Below are positions 17,563 to 26,462 of a stretch of 64,000 nucleotides of DNA, one piece after another. The notes beneath the pieces were generated by a model. The model had not been told where the DNA came from. It saw only the letters and a program-made list of their open reading frames with translations, and made no database searches. Origin of the DNA: Rhodoferax sp. PAMC 29310 (GTDB lineage: Bacteria; Pseudomonadota; Gammaproteobacteria; Burkholderiales; Burkholderiaceae_C); assembly GCF_017948265.1 (NCBI RefSeq), contig NZ_CP072852.1, positions 1,612,001 to 1,676,000 on the forward strand, read 5' to 3'. A program made the translations under genes and the position numbers. Within the stretch, counting starts at the first letter, position 1. Each line of letters opens with the position of its first letter.

Positions 17563-19338
17563 ATGACAACCGTCTCACCCGCCAAAGCATCACCCCGTTC
17601 CCTGTCTGGCTTGCTGCCGTTTTTGCGCCCTTACCGCGTTCGCATCGGACTGGCCATCGTCTTTCTGGTCATGGCAGCCGTGGCCACCCTCGCCTTCCCG
17701 ATTGCGCTGCGCAGTTTGATCGACGGGGGTCTGGTGCAGTCGGACAAAGGGGCTCAGGTGATGGCTCTACGGGATCATTTCGTGGCCCTGTTTGGGGTGG
17801 CGTTTGCCCTTGGGCTGTTCTCGGCCGGGCGCTTCTATATGGTCAGCTGGCTGGGCGAGCGCATCACGGCCGATCTTCGCAATGCGGTTTACGGCCATGT
17901 GCTGCATCAAAGCCCTGAGTTTTTTGAAACCACCCAGACAGGTGAAGTGCTGTCCCGGTTGACGGTGGACACCACGCTGGTTCAGACCGTGGTGGGCTCA
18001 TCTCTGAGCATGGGCTTGCGAAACATGGTGATGGGTATCGGCGCCCTGGGCATGCTGGTCTGGACCAACCCCTATGTGATGTTTCAGGTATCGGGCGTGC
18101 TGGTACTAATTGTGGTGCCCTCGGTCTTGTTTGGGCGGCGGGTACGCAAGCTTTCCCGCGCCAGCCAGGACCGCATGGCGGACTCCAGCGCCATTGCGGC
18201 CGAAGTACTTAACGCCATTCCGGTCGTGCAAAGCTATACCGCCGAAGATCGAGAAGGTGCGCGCTTCAATGCATCCACCAACGAGGCGTTCACCACCGCC
18301 GTGCGTCGCACCAAAGCCCGCTCCATCCTGGTGGCGTTCATCATCATCGCTACCTCTGCCGCCCTGCTATGGGGCCTCTACCAAGGCACTCAAGCGGTGA
18401 TGGCGGGACGCATTACTGCCGGCCATCTGGGGCAAACGGTGGTGTACGTGATCATATTGGCCAGCGCTTTTGCAATCTTGGGCGAGGTTTATGGTGACCT
18501 GCTTCGCGCTGCTGGGGCAACGGAGCGGTTGATGGAGTTGCTGGGCAGTCAATCCCCCATCGTTTCACCCTCAAATCCGGCTCCAGTCCTGATTCCACCT
18601 GCCGGGAGCGCTATCAGTTTTGAAAAAATTGATTTCAATTACCCTTCACGTCCGAACCAGACCGCCTTGCAACAATTTTCACTGCGTATCCAACCAGGGC
18701 AAACCGTGGCCATCGTGGGCCCGAGTGGCGCCGGTAAAAGCACAGTATTCCAATTGTTGCTGCGCTTTTATGACCCTCGCGCCGGCCGCATCGTGCTGGA
18801 CGGCGTACCCACCAGCGAAATGAGTCTGCACGACCTGCGCCAGCGTATTGGCATCGTGCCGCAAGACGCGGTGATCTTCTCCAGCAGTGCGCTGGAAAAC
18901 ATTCGTTATGGCCGCCCCGACGCCAGCGACGCCGAAGTGAAAGCCGCTGCCCAAGCTGCGTTTGCAGATGAGTTCATCAACGCCTTGCCCGAGGGCTACG
19001 ACACATTCCTGGGCGAGCGCGGGGTGCGCCTGAGCGGCGGCCAGCGCCAACGCATCGCGATTGCCCGCGCCATGCTGAAAAACTCGCCGCTGCTGCTGCT
19101 GGACGAGGCCACCAGCGCCTTGGACGCAGAGAGCGAACGCATGGTGCAAGCCGCGTTGGAGTCCGCCATGCGGGACCGCACGACGCTGGTCATCGCGCAT
19201 CGCTTAGCCACGGTGCAGAAAGCCGATCACATCGTGGTGTTGGATCACGGCCAGTTGGTCGAACAAGGCACCCATGCGGAGTTGGTTGCTCAAGGCGGGG
19301 TTTATGCAGGCTTGGCCGCCTTGCAATTTGAGGCCTAG
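17563..19338 (+). CDS. half-size ABC exporter (MsbA/ABCB type)
   Basis: About 591 residues, a fused six-TM domain (1-320) and nucleotide-binding domain. The TM domain shows QTGEVLSRLTVDTTLVQTVV (coupling region). The NBD has Walker A GPSGAGKST, signature LSGGQRQR, Walker B LLLLDEATSALD and H-loop VIAHRLATV. It exports lipids or drugs as a homodimer. The linker between the two domains carries a copy of the dispersed repeat (18579-18626). The ATG at 17563 is preferred over the TTG at 17545. It is divergent from the marR operon and shares the palindromic control region. Confidence 0.9.
   Translation: MTTVSPAKASPRSLSGLLPFLRPYRVRIGLAIVFLVMAAVATLAFPIALRSLIDGGLVQSDKGAQVMALRDHFVALFGVAFALGLFSAGRFYMVSWLGERITADLRNAVYGHVLHQSPEFFETTQTGEVLSRLTVDTTLVQTVVGSSLSMGLRNMVMGIGALGMLVWTNPYVMFQVSGVLVLIVVPSVLFGRRVRKLSRASQDRMADSSAIAAEVLNAIPVVQSYTAEDREGARFNASTNEAFTTAVRRTKARSILVAFIIIATSAALLWGLYQGTQAVMAGRITAGHLGQTVVYVIILASAFAILGEVYGDLLRAAGATERLMELLGSQSPIVSPSNPAPVLIPPAGSAISFEKIDFNYPSRPNQTALQQFSLRIQPGQTVAIVGPSGAGKSTVFQLLLRFYDPRAGRIVLDGVPTSEMSLHDLRQRIGIVPQDAVIFSSSALENIRYGRPDASDAEVKAAAQAAFADEFINALPEGYDTFLGERGVRLSGGQRQRIAIARAMLKNSPLLLLDEATSALDAESERMVQAALESAMRDRTTLVIAHRLATVQKADHIVVLDHGQLVEQGTHAELVAQGGVYAGLAALQFEA
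18579..18626 (+). repeat. dispersed ~48-bp repeat, copy 2 (inside ABC exporter linker)
   Basis: GGCTCCAGTCCTGATTCC at the left and GCGCTATCAGTTTTGAAA at the right align with copy 1. It is translated in frame as the Pro/Ala-rich linker joining the TM and ATPase domains of the exporter, where an insertion would be tolerated. Confidence 0.55.
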
Positions 19339-19414
19339 TTCGTTTCATTTAGTCCCGTGTATTGAACTGAGGCGCCATCGCTTGTAAACTTCAATTTTGA
19401 GATAGGAGTTTCTG

Positions 19415-19612
19415 ATGAATGTTTCCTCTGTCAAATCCACTTCCATCGACTCAACCCAAAGCCAACAGCGTGTTGCCAGCGTTCAAAAGGAGCAGCAACG
19501 GGACGATCAAGCGAAGGAGGCGGCGGCCAGCGCTGCGGAAAAAGCACCTCCCCGTCCCGTGATCAACACGCAAGGACAAACCACGGGTCAGGTGCTAAAC
19601 GTCACCGCCTGA
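19415..19612 (+). CDS. small hydrophilic protein A, shared C-terminal motif
   Basis: A 65-residue protein with no signal peptide or TM helix. It is rich in Gln, Ser, Lys and Ala. The ribosome binding site GATAGGAG precedes the ATG. Its C-terminus, PVINTQGQTTGQVLNVTA, resembles the C-terminus of the next gene product: PV-N-(S/T)-QG-x-x-TG-x-hydrophobic-hydrophobic-A. I do not recognise the family. The conserved tail suggests a binding or localisation signal rather than a catalytic domain. Confidence 0.6.
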   Translation: MNVSSVKSTSIDSTQSQQRVASVQKEQQRDDQAKEAAASAAEKAPPRPVINTQGQTTGQVLNVTA

Positions 19613-19640
19613 CCCACGTTTTACTGACTCCGGGTTCAAC

Positions 19641-20045
19641 ATGGCCTTGATCAGCGCAACCAATACTGCAACCCCTTCGCTTCAATCAGTTCTCACCAAG
19701 AACCGATTGGCTCAGGCTCGCCAGCAAGCCAATCAGGCCGAAGCCAACGCCGAGGATTTGCGCGCACGGGCCAATGAGGCGGAGCAAGAGGCAGCACAAA
19801 GCCAAGGGCGTGTTCAGGCCTTGAGCAGGCAGCAACAGCAAAATGACCCGACCTACCGTCAGAAAGCATCTCGCTCGGAAGGCGGGTTTTCACCCCAGAC
19901 CCAGGAAGTACTGGTGACTTCCTACGCCGCCAGCGCAACGAATCGAACAGCGACCAACAGCGCACTCAAGTCAGACGCATTTGCGATTCCAGTCACCAAC
20001 TCACAGGGCGACCTCACGGGTCGCATCGTGGACCTCCGGGCATGA
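19641..20045 (+). CDS. small coiled-coil protein B, shared C-terminal motif
   Basis: A 134-residue protein, 28 bases after gene A on the same strand. Residues about 20-70 are predicted to form a coiled coil (Gln/Ala/Glu/Arg-rich). The C-terminal PVTNSQGDLTGRIVDLRA repeats the motif of gene A. Start at ATG 19641 has no strong ribosome binding site, so it may depend on translation of gene A. Function unknown; the pair looks like a paralogous unit and may be conserved in related genera. Confidence 0.6.
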   Translation: MALISATNTATPSLQSVLTKNRLAQARQQANQAEANAEDLRARANEAEQEAAQSQGRVQALSRQQQQNDPTYRQKASRSEGGFSPQTQEVLVTSYAASATNRTATNSALKSDAFAIPVTNSQGDLTGRIVDLRA

Positions 20046-20120
20046 AAAAGCAGGGTTCACACCTTGCCTTTTGTTACTACACCCGGTCAAGCGGCGCGGC
20101 ATTCACGTCGCCCAAGTTCC

Positions 20121-23100
20121 TTACGCCAAATGACGAAGCTCTCGCAAACCCACTGAAACCGGCGCGAGGTCGGCCCCCATGGTTCCAATATCGACCAACA
20201 GCTGACATAGACGCGCGATGGACGCCTCATGCGTGGTGCGCCACACCGCCAGCTCTTCCTTGCGGATCAGCAACCCTTGCGTCACCTGTCCGGCTATGGA
20301 GTAGACGTCGTCTCGGGCGCTGGCGCGCGCCTGGGTTTGCCACAGGGTGTCCGTGGGCAAACGATTGATCTGCGTACGCCATTCGCTCAAACCCAACTCG
20401 GCATCAATGCCGAAATAAGTTCGAGCCGCCTGCTCCAAGCTGGTCTGGGCTTGCTGCGCAAGGTCCGCCAGATCCAGCGCAGGGAATATAAACTCCAGTG
20501 CCGTCAGGTTTTGTGCCAGTGTGGGCTCGACGTCTGCCTTTACCAATGCGTCGGTGGCCGCTTGCCAGCTCTCATTGGCATTTTGGGGCAGCCACTCAGC
20601 CAAGTTGGCACGTAACTCCCTAGCCACTGGTTGATAACGTCCGATCAAGGTTGGCAGGTCAGTATTTTGACCCCGAACCCGCAGCATCCAGCGTGAGGCG
20701 CGCTGGGTAATTGCATTGAGTTTGGCCAACAAGTCCAGCTGCAGTTTGGCATCCACCTGGTAATCCAGGTCGTCAATCTGGTCCCACAGTGGCTCCAAAT
20801 CGAACACTTCACGCGCCAAGGTAAACGCACGAATCACATCCGCGGCGGTTGCACTGGCCTCAGACGCCACAAAGTTGACGAAGGTGGCGCCGGTTCTGTT
20901 CACGACAGTGTTGGTGACATAGGTAGCGATGATCTCGCGCTTCAACGGATGAGCCGCAATGGCATCGGCGAATCGTTCGCTCAGCACCTTGGGGAAATAG
21001 GCTTTGAGAGACTGGCTGAAATAAGGGTCGTCTGGCAAGTTGCTAGCCACCAAATCATCAAACACCGACATCTTGGCATAAGCCAGAACCACGGCCCCTT
21101 CTGGTGCCGTCAGGCCTACCTTGCGTGCCTTGCGACGGGCGATTTCTTCATCAGTCGGCAAAAATTCAATCGCACGATTCAACCGCCCCTGACTCTCCAG
21201 CCACTGCATCAAGCGTTGCTGCCCATCCAGCACATAAAGTGGCCGATGGGTTGCAATGTCCAATGCTTGACTTTGATAGTAGTTATCGGCCAACACCAGC
21301 AAGCCCACTTCGTCGGTCATCGAAGCCAACAGGTCATTGCGCTGCTTCAGAGTCAAGTCGCCAGCTTCGACCACACCACCCAGCAGAATCTTGATATTGA
21401 CCTCATGGTCAGAGCAATCCACGCCGGCCGAGTTGTCAATCGCATCGGTATAGATCAGGCCGCCTTTCTGTGCAAACTCGATTCGCCCATTTTGGGTAGC
21501 TCCCAGGTTTCCACCTTCGGCCAATACTTTGCAGCACAACTCATTGCCATTGACTCGAAAACCATCACTGGCCTTGTCTCCAACTTGGCCATGAGTTTCA
21601 TAGCTGGCCTTCACGTAGGTGCCGATACCGCCGTTGTAGAGCAGGTCAACCGGCGCCTGCAAAATGGCGCGCAGCAAATCCACGGGGGGCAGTGAATTGG
21701 CATCGATGCCCAAGATGGCCTTGGCCTCGGCAGTGAGCGGAATGGATTTGGATGATCGGGAAAAGACGCCGCCACCGGCAGAAATCAGACTCTTGTCATA
21801 GTCATCCCAGCTGGAGCGTGGCAGGTCAAACAGCCGCTTGCGCTCGGCATGGGACCTCGCGACGTCCGGTGTCGGGTCGATAAAAATATGCCGGTGGTCA
21901 AACGCGACCACCAGTTGGATGTGCTCGGACAACAGCATGCCATTGCCAAACACGTCGCCTGACATATCACCGATGCCGGCCACCGTGAATGGTGTAGTCT
22001 GGGTATTGACGTCAAGTCCTCGGAAGTGGCGCTTCACGGACTCCCAAGCACCGCGGGCGGTGATGCCCATTTTCTTGTGGTCGTAGCCAACAGATCCGCC
22101 TGACGCAAAGGCATCGCCCAGCCAAAACCCATAGTCGGCCGATACCGCGTTCGCGTAGTCGGAGAATGTGGCAGTTCCTTTATCTGCAGCAACGACCAGG
22201 TAGGGATCGTCTTCATCATGGCGCACCAGGTTGATTGGCGGCACCAGCACGCCCTTGACTACGTTGTCGGTCAGGTCCAGCATGCCGGACAAAAACAGTT
22301 TGTAGCAGACAACCCCTTCAGCCATATAGGCTTCACGGTCTGTGGCCGGCGGCGCGCTCTTTAGCACGAAGCCTCCTTTGGAGCCCACTGGAACAATGAC
22401 CGTGTTTTTCACCTGCTGCGCCTTCACGAGACCCAACACCTCGGTGCGGAAGTCCTCCCGACGGTCCGACCAACGAAGCCCGCCACGGGCCACCTTGCCA
22501 CCGCGCAAATGCACGCCTTCGATGCGGGGGGAGTACACCCAAATCTCAAACATCGGTTTCGGCTCGGGCATCCCCGGCACCTCGCGGGGATTGAGCTTGA
22601 AGCTCAAGTACGGCTTGATCACACCTGGCGCACTCTGCTGCCAGGCGTTGGTGCGCATGGTGGCCAGGACCGTCGAAATGAATTGCCGAAGAATCCGATC
22701 CTCATCCAGGCTGGCGACATTGCCAAGCTGTGTTTCCAATTGCTCGGTCAATTGCTTCTGCTTCAGGTCACGATCGCCCTTCAATGAAGGATCAAATCGC
22801 GCCACAAACAACGCAGCAATAGCTTGTGCCATGTCCGCATTGTTGTTTAACGCGGCCTCAATATAGCTTTGGCTGAACGGCAGGCCCAACTGTCTGAAGT
22901 AGCGGGTGTAAGCACGCAATACTGCGATAGCGCGCTCATCCATTGTTGTGGTCAGGACCAGCTTGTTCAGGTCATCACTTTCGACCTCGGCTCGCCAGGT
23001 TTTCACGAACATGGACTCAAAGCGGGTCTTGACGGTCGCCAAATCCGTCGTCGGTGGTAGCTGTAAACCCAAGTCATGAATCCAGCGCGCCTCATTGCCA

Positions 23101-24881
23101 CTGCCAATGCGGTAAGGGTGCTCGTACAAGACCCTGGCGCCCATCCGCTCAAGCACAGGCAATGAATCCGACAGTGCAACTTTGGTGGTGTTGTAGATTT
23201 TGAAACGAAGCATGCCGGCTTCAGCATCGAGGGAGCGGTACAACCTCACCGCAAGTGGCGCCACGTGCGTCAGCCCGGCCAGTAGATCTGCATCTTCCGC
23301 AGCGACAGGCGCCGAGAAATCTTCACGGTAGGAGGTAGGAAATGCGTTGGCAAACCGGTGCGCCAAAGCCAGGCCAACACCTTCGCCATGCGCACGTAAC
23401 AATTCCGCTGTGCAATCGTCTTCCCAGCGTTGAGCCAATTTCGCAATGCGGGCTTCAAGCGCTGCGCTGTTCATATCTTTGGGCGCCTGCACCTTGGCAA
23501 TCACCAGGTAATGAATACGCGCCATAGGACTGTCTGTCAGCATTGGGGTGAACTCAATCGACGCTCCGTCCAAGGCGGTCATCAGTTCAAGTCCAACCTT
23601 GACTCGCAGTTCTGTGTTGTATCGGTCCCGCGGCACAAAAACCTGGGCCGAGGTAAATCTGCCAAACGGGTCACGACGCAGAAACAAACGAGCACGCTGA
23701 CGCTCCTGCAGCCGCAAGATACCAATCGTGTGGTCCGTCAAAGTCGGAAGATCAACCTGAAACAGCTCATCACGTGGGTATGCGTTCAGGATGGATTCGA
23801 GCGATTTTGCCGCGTGGCTGTCAGGCACAACCCCTGCGCTCACCATGACCTCTGCCGCTCGCCGACGGACCTGCGGAATTTCACTGACGTGGGCCGAGTA
23901 AGCCATCGACGTGTAGAGGCCAAGAAAGCGTGCCTCACCAACCACCTCTCCAGCTTCATCAAAGCGTTTGACGGCGATGTAGTCCAACCAAGCCGGGCGA
24001 TGGACTGTGGCACGTGTCATCGCTTTGGTCACAAGAACCAGTTCATCAGACTCAATTAGCGAAAGGGCTTCAGCGGGCAAACGACTCTCGGGTGTACGAA
24101 CCTCACCCCGCAGAATACCCAGTCCAGAGCCTTCACGGGCCACCAGACTGACGCCCTGATCGTCGCGCTTCAGGTCATAGTCTCTTGCACCCAAAAACGT
24201 GAAGTTTCGGTCTTGCAACCACGCCAAAAAATCTAGTCCCTCCTGGCGGCTTTCGTTTGACAATTTGCACAATTTGGATGCCGCACCCGCCGCTGCCAAC
24301 CTCTCGAGAATGGCGGACCAGTCCTGAACGGCGCCTCTGACATCGCCCAAAACCCGCTCTAAATCTGCTGCCAAAGCCTGCACATCCTCGGGCCTGATAA
24401 TTCGATCACACTCCACCAAAATCAAAGACTCAACGGGATGATTTTGACCATTTGCGGCCGCCGTGGCGAAGCGCGCAACACCAGACACCTTGCCCTGTTT
24501 GTCACGAACCACGCTCATGATAGGGTGAACAATCCAATGCGCTGTTCGCCCACTGCGATTGATCGCCATCGTGACCGAATCAACCAAAAAAGGCATGTTC
24601 TCGTTCACAATTTGCACAACGGTGTGCTCGCTGACGAAACCGTCCTCTGCCAAGGTCGGGTTGAAGACTCGCACACGGGGGGACTGCGTCGGTCGGGCCG
24701 CATCCAGCAAGCGCCAATGCGCATTGGCAATGGCAAATAGAGCAGAGGGCTCGCGAGCACCGATTTCGTCGGGATCAGAATTCTCGAAATAAGCCGCTAC
24801 AAAGTCTCCCTGTCGCCCAACCGCCGGCCCCGCTTGTTTCTTGGTGTAGGAAAGCAGTTCAGCAAGCGCGGGGTGGGTCAT
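20121..24881 (-). CDS. gdhB: NAD-specific glutamate dehydrogenase, large (180-kDa) class
   Basis: A 1586-residue enzyme that oxidatively deaminates glutamate to 2-oxoglutarate with NAD. Length agrees with the class found in Pseudomonas and Streptomyces. The N-terminal half holds regulatory ACT-like domains. The catalytic part, beginning near residue 795, shows ARGGLRWSDRREDFRTEVLG, VPVGSKGGFV with the glutamate-binding lysines, and GDMSGDVFGNGMLLS (the Rossmann part). It feeds NADH to respiration, so lying beside nuo genes is functionally sensible. It is monocistronic; 209 bases separate it from the DUF1178 gene, and I see no other feature in that gap. Confidence 0.93.
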   Translation of the reverse strand: MTHPALAELLSYTKKQAGPAVGRQGDFVAAYFENSDPDEIGAREPSALFAIANAHWRLLDAARPTQSPRVRVFNPTLAEDGFVSEHTVVQIVNENMPFLVDSVTMAINRSGRTAHWIVHPIMSVVRDKQGKVSGVARFATAAANGQNHPVESLILVECDRIIRPEDVQALAADLERVLGDVRGAVQDWSAILERLAAAGAASKLCKLSNESRQEGLDFLAWLQDRNFTFLGARDYDLKRDDQGVSLVAREGSGLGILRGEVRTPESRLPAEALSLIESDELVLVTKAMTRATVHRPAWLDYIAVKRFDEAGEVVGEARFLGLYTSMAYSAHVSEIPQVRRRAAEVMVSAGVVPDSHAAKSLESILNAYPRDELFQVDLPTLTDHTIGILRLQERQRARLFLRRDPFGRFTSAQVFVPRDRYNTELRVKVGLELMTALDGASIEFTPMLTDSPMARIHYLVIAKVQAPKDMNSAALEARIAKLAQRWEDDCTAELLRAHGEGVGLALAHRFANAFPTSYREDFSAPVAAEDADLLAGLTHVAPLAVRLYRSLDAEAGMLRFKIYNTTKVALSDSLPVLERMGARVLYEHPYRIGSGNEARWIHDLGLQLPPTTDLATVKTRFESMFVKTWRAEVESDDLNKLVLTTTMDERAIAVLRAYTRYFRQLGLPFSQSYIEAALNNNADMAQAIAALFVARFDPSLKGDRDLKQKQLTEQLETQLGNVASLDEDRILRQFISTVLATMRTNAWQQSAPGVIKPYLSFKLNPREVPGMPEPKPMFEIWVYSPRIEGVHLRGGKVARGGLRWSDRREDFRTEVLGLVKAQQVKNTVIVPVGSKGGFVLKSAPPATDREAYMAEGVVCYKLFLSGMLDLTDNVVKGVLVPPINLVRHDEDDPYLVVAADKGTATFSDYANAVSADYGFWLGDAFASGGSVGYDHKKMGITARGAWESVKRHFRGLDVNTQTTPFTVAGIGDMSGDVFGNGMLLSEHIQLVVAFDHRHIFIDPTPDVARSHAERKRLFDLPRSSWDDYDKSLISAGGGVFSRSSKSIPLTAEAKAILGIDANSLPPVDLLRAILQAPVDLLYNGGIGTYVKASYETHGQVGDKASDGFRVNGNELCCKVLAEGGNLGATQNGRIEFAQKGGLIYTDAIDNSAGVDCSDHEVNIKILLGGVVEAGDLTLKQRNDLLASMTDEVGLLVLADNYYQSQALDIATHRPLYVLDGQQRLMQWLESQGRLNRAIEFLPTDEEIARRKARKVGLTAPEGAVVLAYAKMSVFDDLVASNLPDDPYFSQSLKAYFPKVLSERFADAIAAHPLKREIIATYVTNTVVNRTGATFVNFVASEASATAADVIRAFTLAREVFDLEPLWDQIDDLDYQVDAKLQLDLLAKLNAITQRASRWMLRVRGQNTDLPTLIGRYQPVARELRANLAEWLPQNANESWQAATDALVKADVEPTLAQNLTALEFIFPALDLADLAQQAQTSLEQAARTYFGIDAELGLSEWRTQINRLPTDTLWQTQARASARDDVYSIAGQVTQGLLIRKEELAVWRTTHEASIARLCQLLVDIGTMGADLAPVSVGLRELRHLA

Positions 24882-25090
24882 GATGTATCCGAAGGATTAG
24901 GGTTCCTGAAATTCTAGGCTTGCTTCTCTATCCATCGGAACTCTTCACGCCAAACTCATGGCGTTATGCAACAGTTGTATTACTTCATCTCAAACCCCGT
25001 CAGTCAGCAACGAATTGGTTCCGCCCGCCGCAGCACTACAAAAGCAGAGAAGGCTCTACCAATCAATCCCAGTCACGACGGCGTCCGTGC

Positions 25091-25540
25091 TTAGTGCAAC
25101 GATCCCTTTATCTCATTGGTTTGGGGCATAGGGAGAACAGGAACGCCTTCTTCGATCAATGCTTGCGTCTCCGCAACCGTCGCTTTTCCCCGGATTCCAC
25201 GTTTAGGAATTTCACCGTAGTGAATCTTGCGTGCCACTTCCGCAAACTGCGAGCCTACATCGTCTGTATTTGCGGCCAAATGCCGCCCAAAGTCCTCCCA
25301 TGCCGCTTGCATCGCTGATGTGCGAACCACGGGGTTGGCTTGAGATATCGCTAAGTCGCCACCGGTCTGATTCGAACCAAGGTTGAGACGGGGCGCACTT
25401 AGGCGCTTGTGAATTCGAGCGTCACCGCAAAGAGGGCAAATTAAAGCGCCTGAATCAATTTGAGAAGCAAAGTCGTCCTCAGAAGAAAACCAACCTTCGA
25501 ACCGGTGTTCGAAATGGCATTGAAGGTCCAAAACTTTCAC
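25091..25540 (-). CDS. DUF1178 family protein, putative zinc-binding
   Basis: About 149 residues beginning VKVLDLQCHFEHRFEGWF, the standard start of this family, with the CPLCGD Cys pair (about residue 38) that probably binds zinc with Cys8. Function is unknown. The GTG start at 25540 overlaps the stop of the upstream nudF gene in a GTGA arrangement, so the two are translationally coupled; the longer upstream ORF start (25609) is therefore rejected. It ends the nuo-DUF2818-nudF series. Confidence 0.83.
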   Translation of the reverse strand: MKVLDLQCHFEHRFEGWFSSEDDFASQIDSGALICPLCGDARIHKRLSAPRLNLGSNQTGGDLAISQANPVVRTSAMQAAWEDFGRHLAANTDDVGSQFAEVARKIHYGEIPKRGIRGKATVAETQALIEEGVPVLPMPQTNEIKGSLH

Positions 25541-26139
25541 GAAGAGACCGGTGACGAACCCGGCATCCAACTTAGTGGCCACATCCCTGACAGGAAGTTT
25601 TGAAGCCACATCGCTCCGGCCAATGTTTTTCCATCTGTGATATTACCATCACGGCACCATTCCAGAAGTTGCTCAGGCGTTGTTGAAAATACCTCAAGAA
25701 ACTCTCCATCGTCCAAATTCTGATCGCCCAGTTTCAAACCTCGAGCAAACCAGACTTCAATGAACTCGGTGGAGTAAGCAATCACTGGGTGCAACACCCC
25801 CGCCCGAGACCACTCAAGTGCGGTGTAGCCAGTTTCCTCCAACAGCTCTCTCTGCGCGCATAGGAATGTTGCCTCGCCGCGATCAAGCTTTCCGGCCGGA
25901 AATTCAATCATCACCCGCCCAACGGGATAGCGAAACTGACGTTCCAGTACCACGCGAATGTCACCACTTTCTAATTGAAGCAATGGGATGACCATGACCG
26001 CGCCCGGATGTACGACATACTCCCGACTGGCCAAATTACCATCTGGCAACGCTACTGTGTCACGAAAGGCGTGAAGAAACTTACCGAGAAACAACTCCTG
26101 ACTGGAGACCTTTGTCTCGACCAGGTTCGAATCAGTCAT
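25537..26139 (-). CDS. nudF: ADP-ribose pyrophosphatase-like Nudix hydrolase
   Basis: A 200-residue Nudix hydrolase. The Nudix box is intact: G-x5-E-x7-R-E-L-L-E-E-T-G-Y (residues about 83-105, GKLDRGEATFLCAQRELLEE then TGY). VLERQFRYPVGRVMIEFPAGK before it is typical of NudF/ADP-ribose pyrophosphatases, which cleave ADP-ribose to AMP and ribose-5-phosphate. It starts 10 bases after the DUF2818 gene and overlaps DUF1178 by GTGA. Confidence 0.87.
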   Translation of the reverse strand: MTDSNLVETKVSSQELFLGKFLHAFRDTVALPDGNLASREYVVHPGAVMVIPLLQLESGDIRVVLERQFRYPVGRVMIEFPAGKLDRGEATFLCAQRELLEETGYTALEWSRAGVLHPVIAYSTEFIEVWFARGLKLGDQNLDDGEFLEVFSTTPEQLLEWCRDGNITDGKTLAGAMWLQNFLSGMWPLSWMPGSSPVSS

Positions 26140-26149
26140 TCAAGCACCC

Positions 26150-26452
26150 TTATGTGAGACGCTTGAGGAGGTAACGGTAACAAAACCCAGGAAATGCAAA
26201 CGTCAAAAATAGGGTTCCAGTGATCGCGTAGAACTCCCATTTCTGAGGTGAAATTTGACCCGCACTGTTTTCCAACAACAAACCCAAGGAGCCGACGCAA
26301 AAATACAAAAACATCAATTCAAGCATGCGCACGCCGAGCGACTTGTTGGCCAACCCGGGACCCACCAACCAGCGTCGCTGAGTCAAAAACGGGAGATTGG
26401 CTGCACAGAATGCCACAAGAACTAGCAGCGTGGCCGCGACCGACTGAGACAT
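26150..26452 (-). CDS. DUF2818 family small membrane protein
   Basis: A 100-residue protein with three TM helices (residues about 5-24, 42-62, 72-92). It follows nuoN by 10 bases. This family is found after nuoN in Burkholderiales, so a link with complex I assembly or activity is possible, but no function is established. Confidence 0.8.
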   Translation of the reverse strand: MSQSVAATLLVLVAFCAANLPFLTQRRWLVGPGLANKSLGVRMLELMFLYFCVGSLGLLLENSAGQISPQKWEFYAITGTLFLTFAFPGFCYRYLLKRLT

Positions 26453-26462
26453 ACGTCAGGGC

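Noticed and set aside
20045..20120. Possible hairpin terminator between protein B and gdhB
   Set aside because: Arms (GCAGG/CCTTGC) need a bulge and the T-run is short.
24920..25318. Plus-strand ORF of 132 codons before and across DUF1178
   Set aside because: Antisense to the DUF1178 gene, no ribosome binding site, no recognisable domain.
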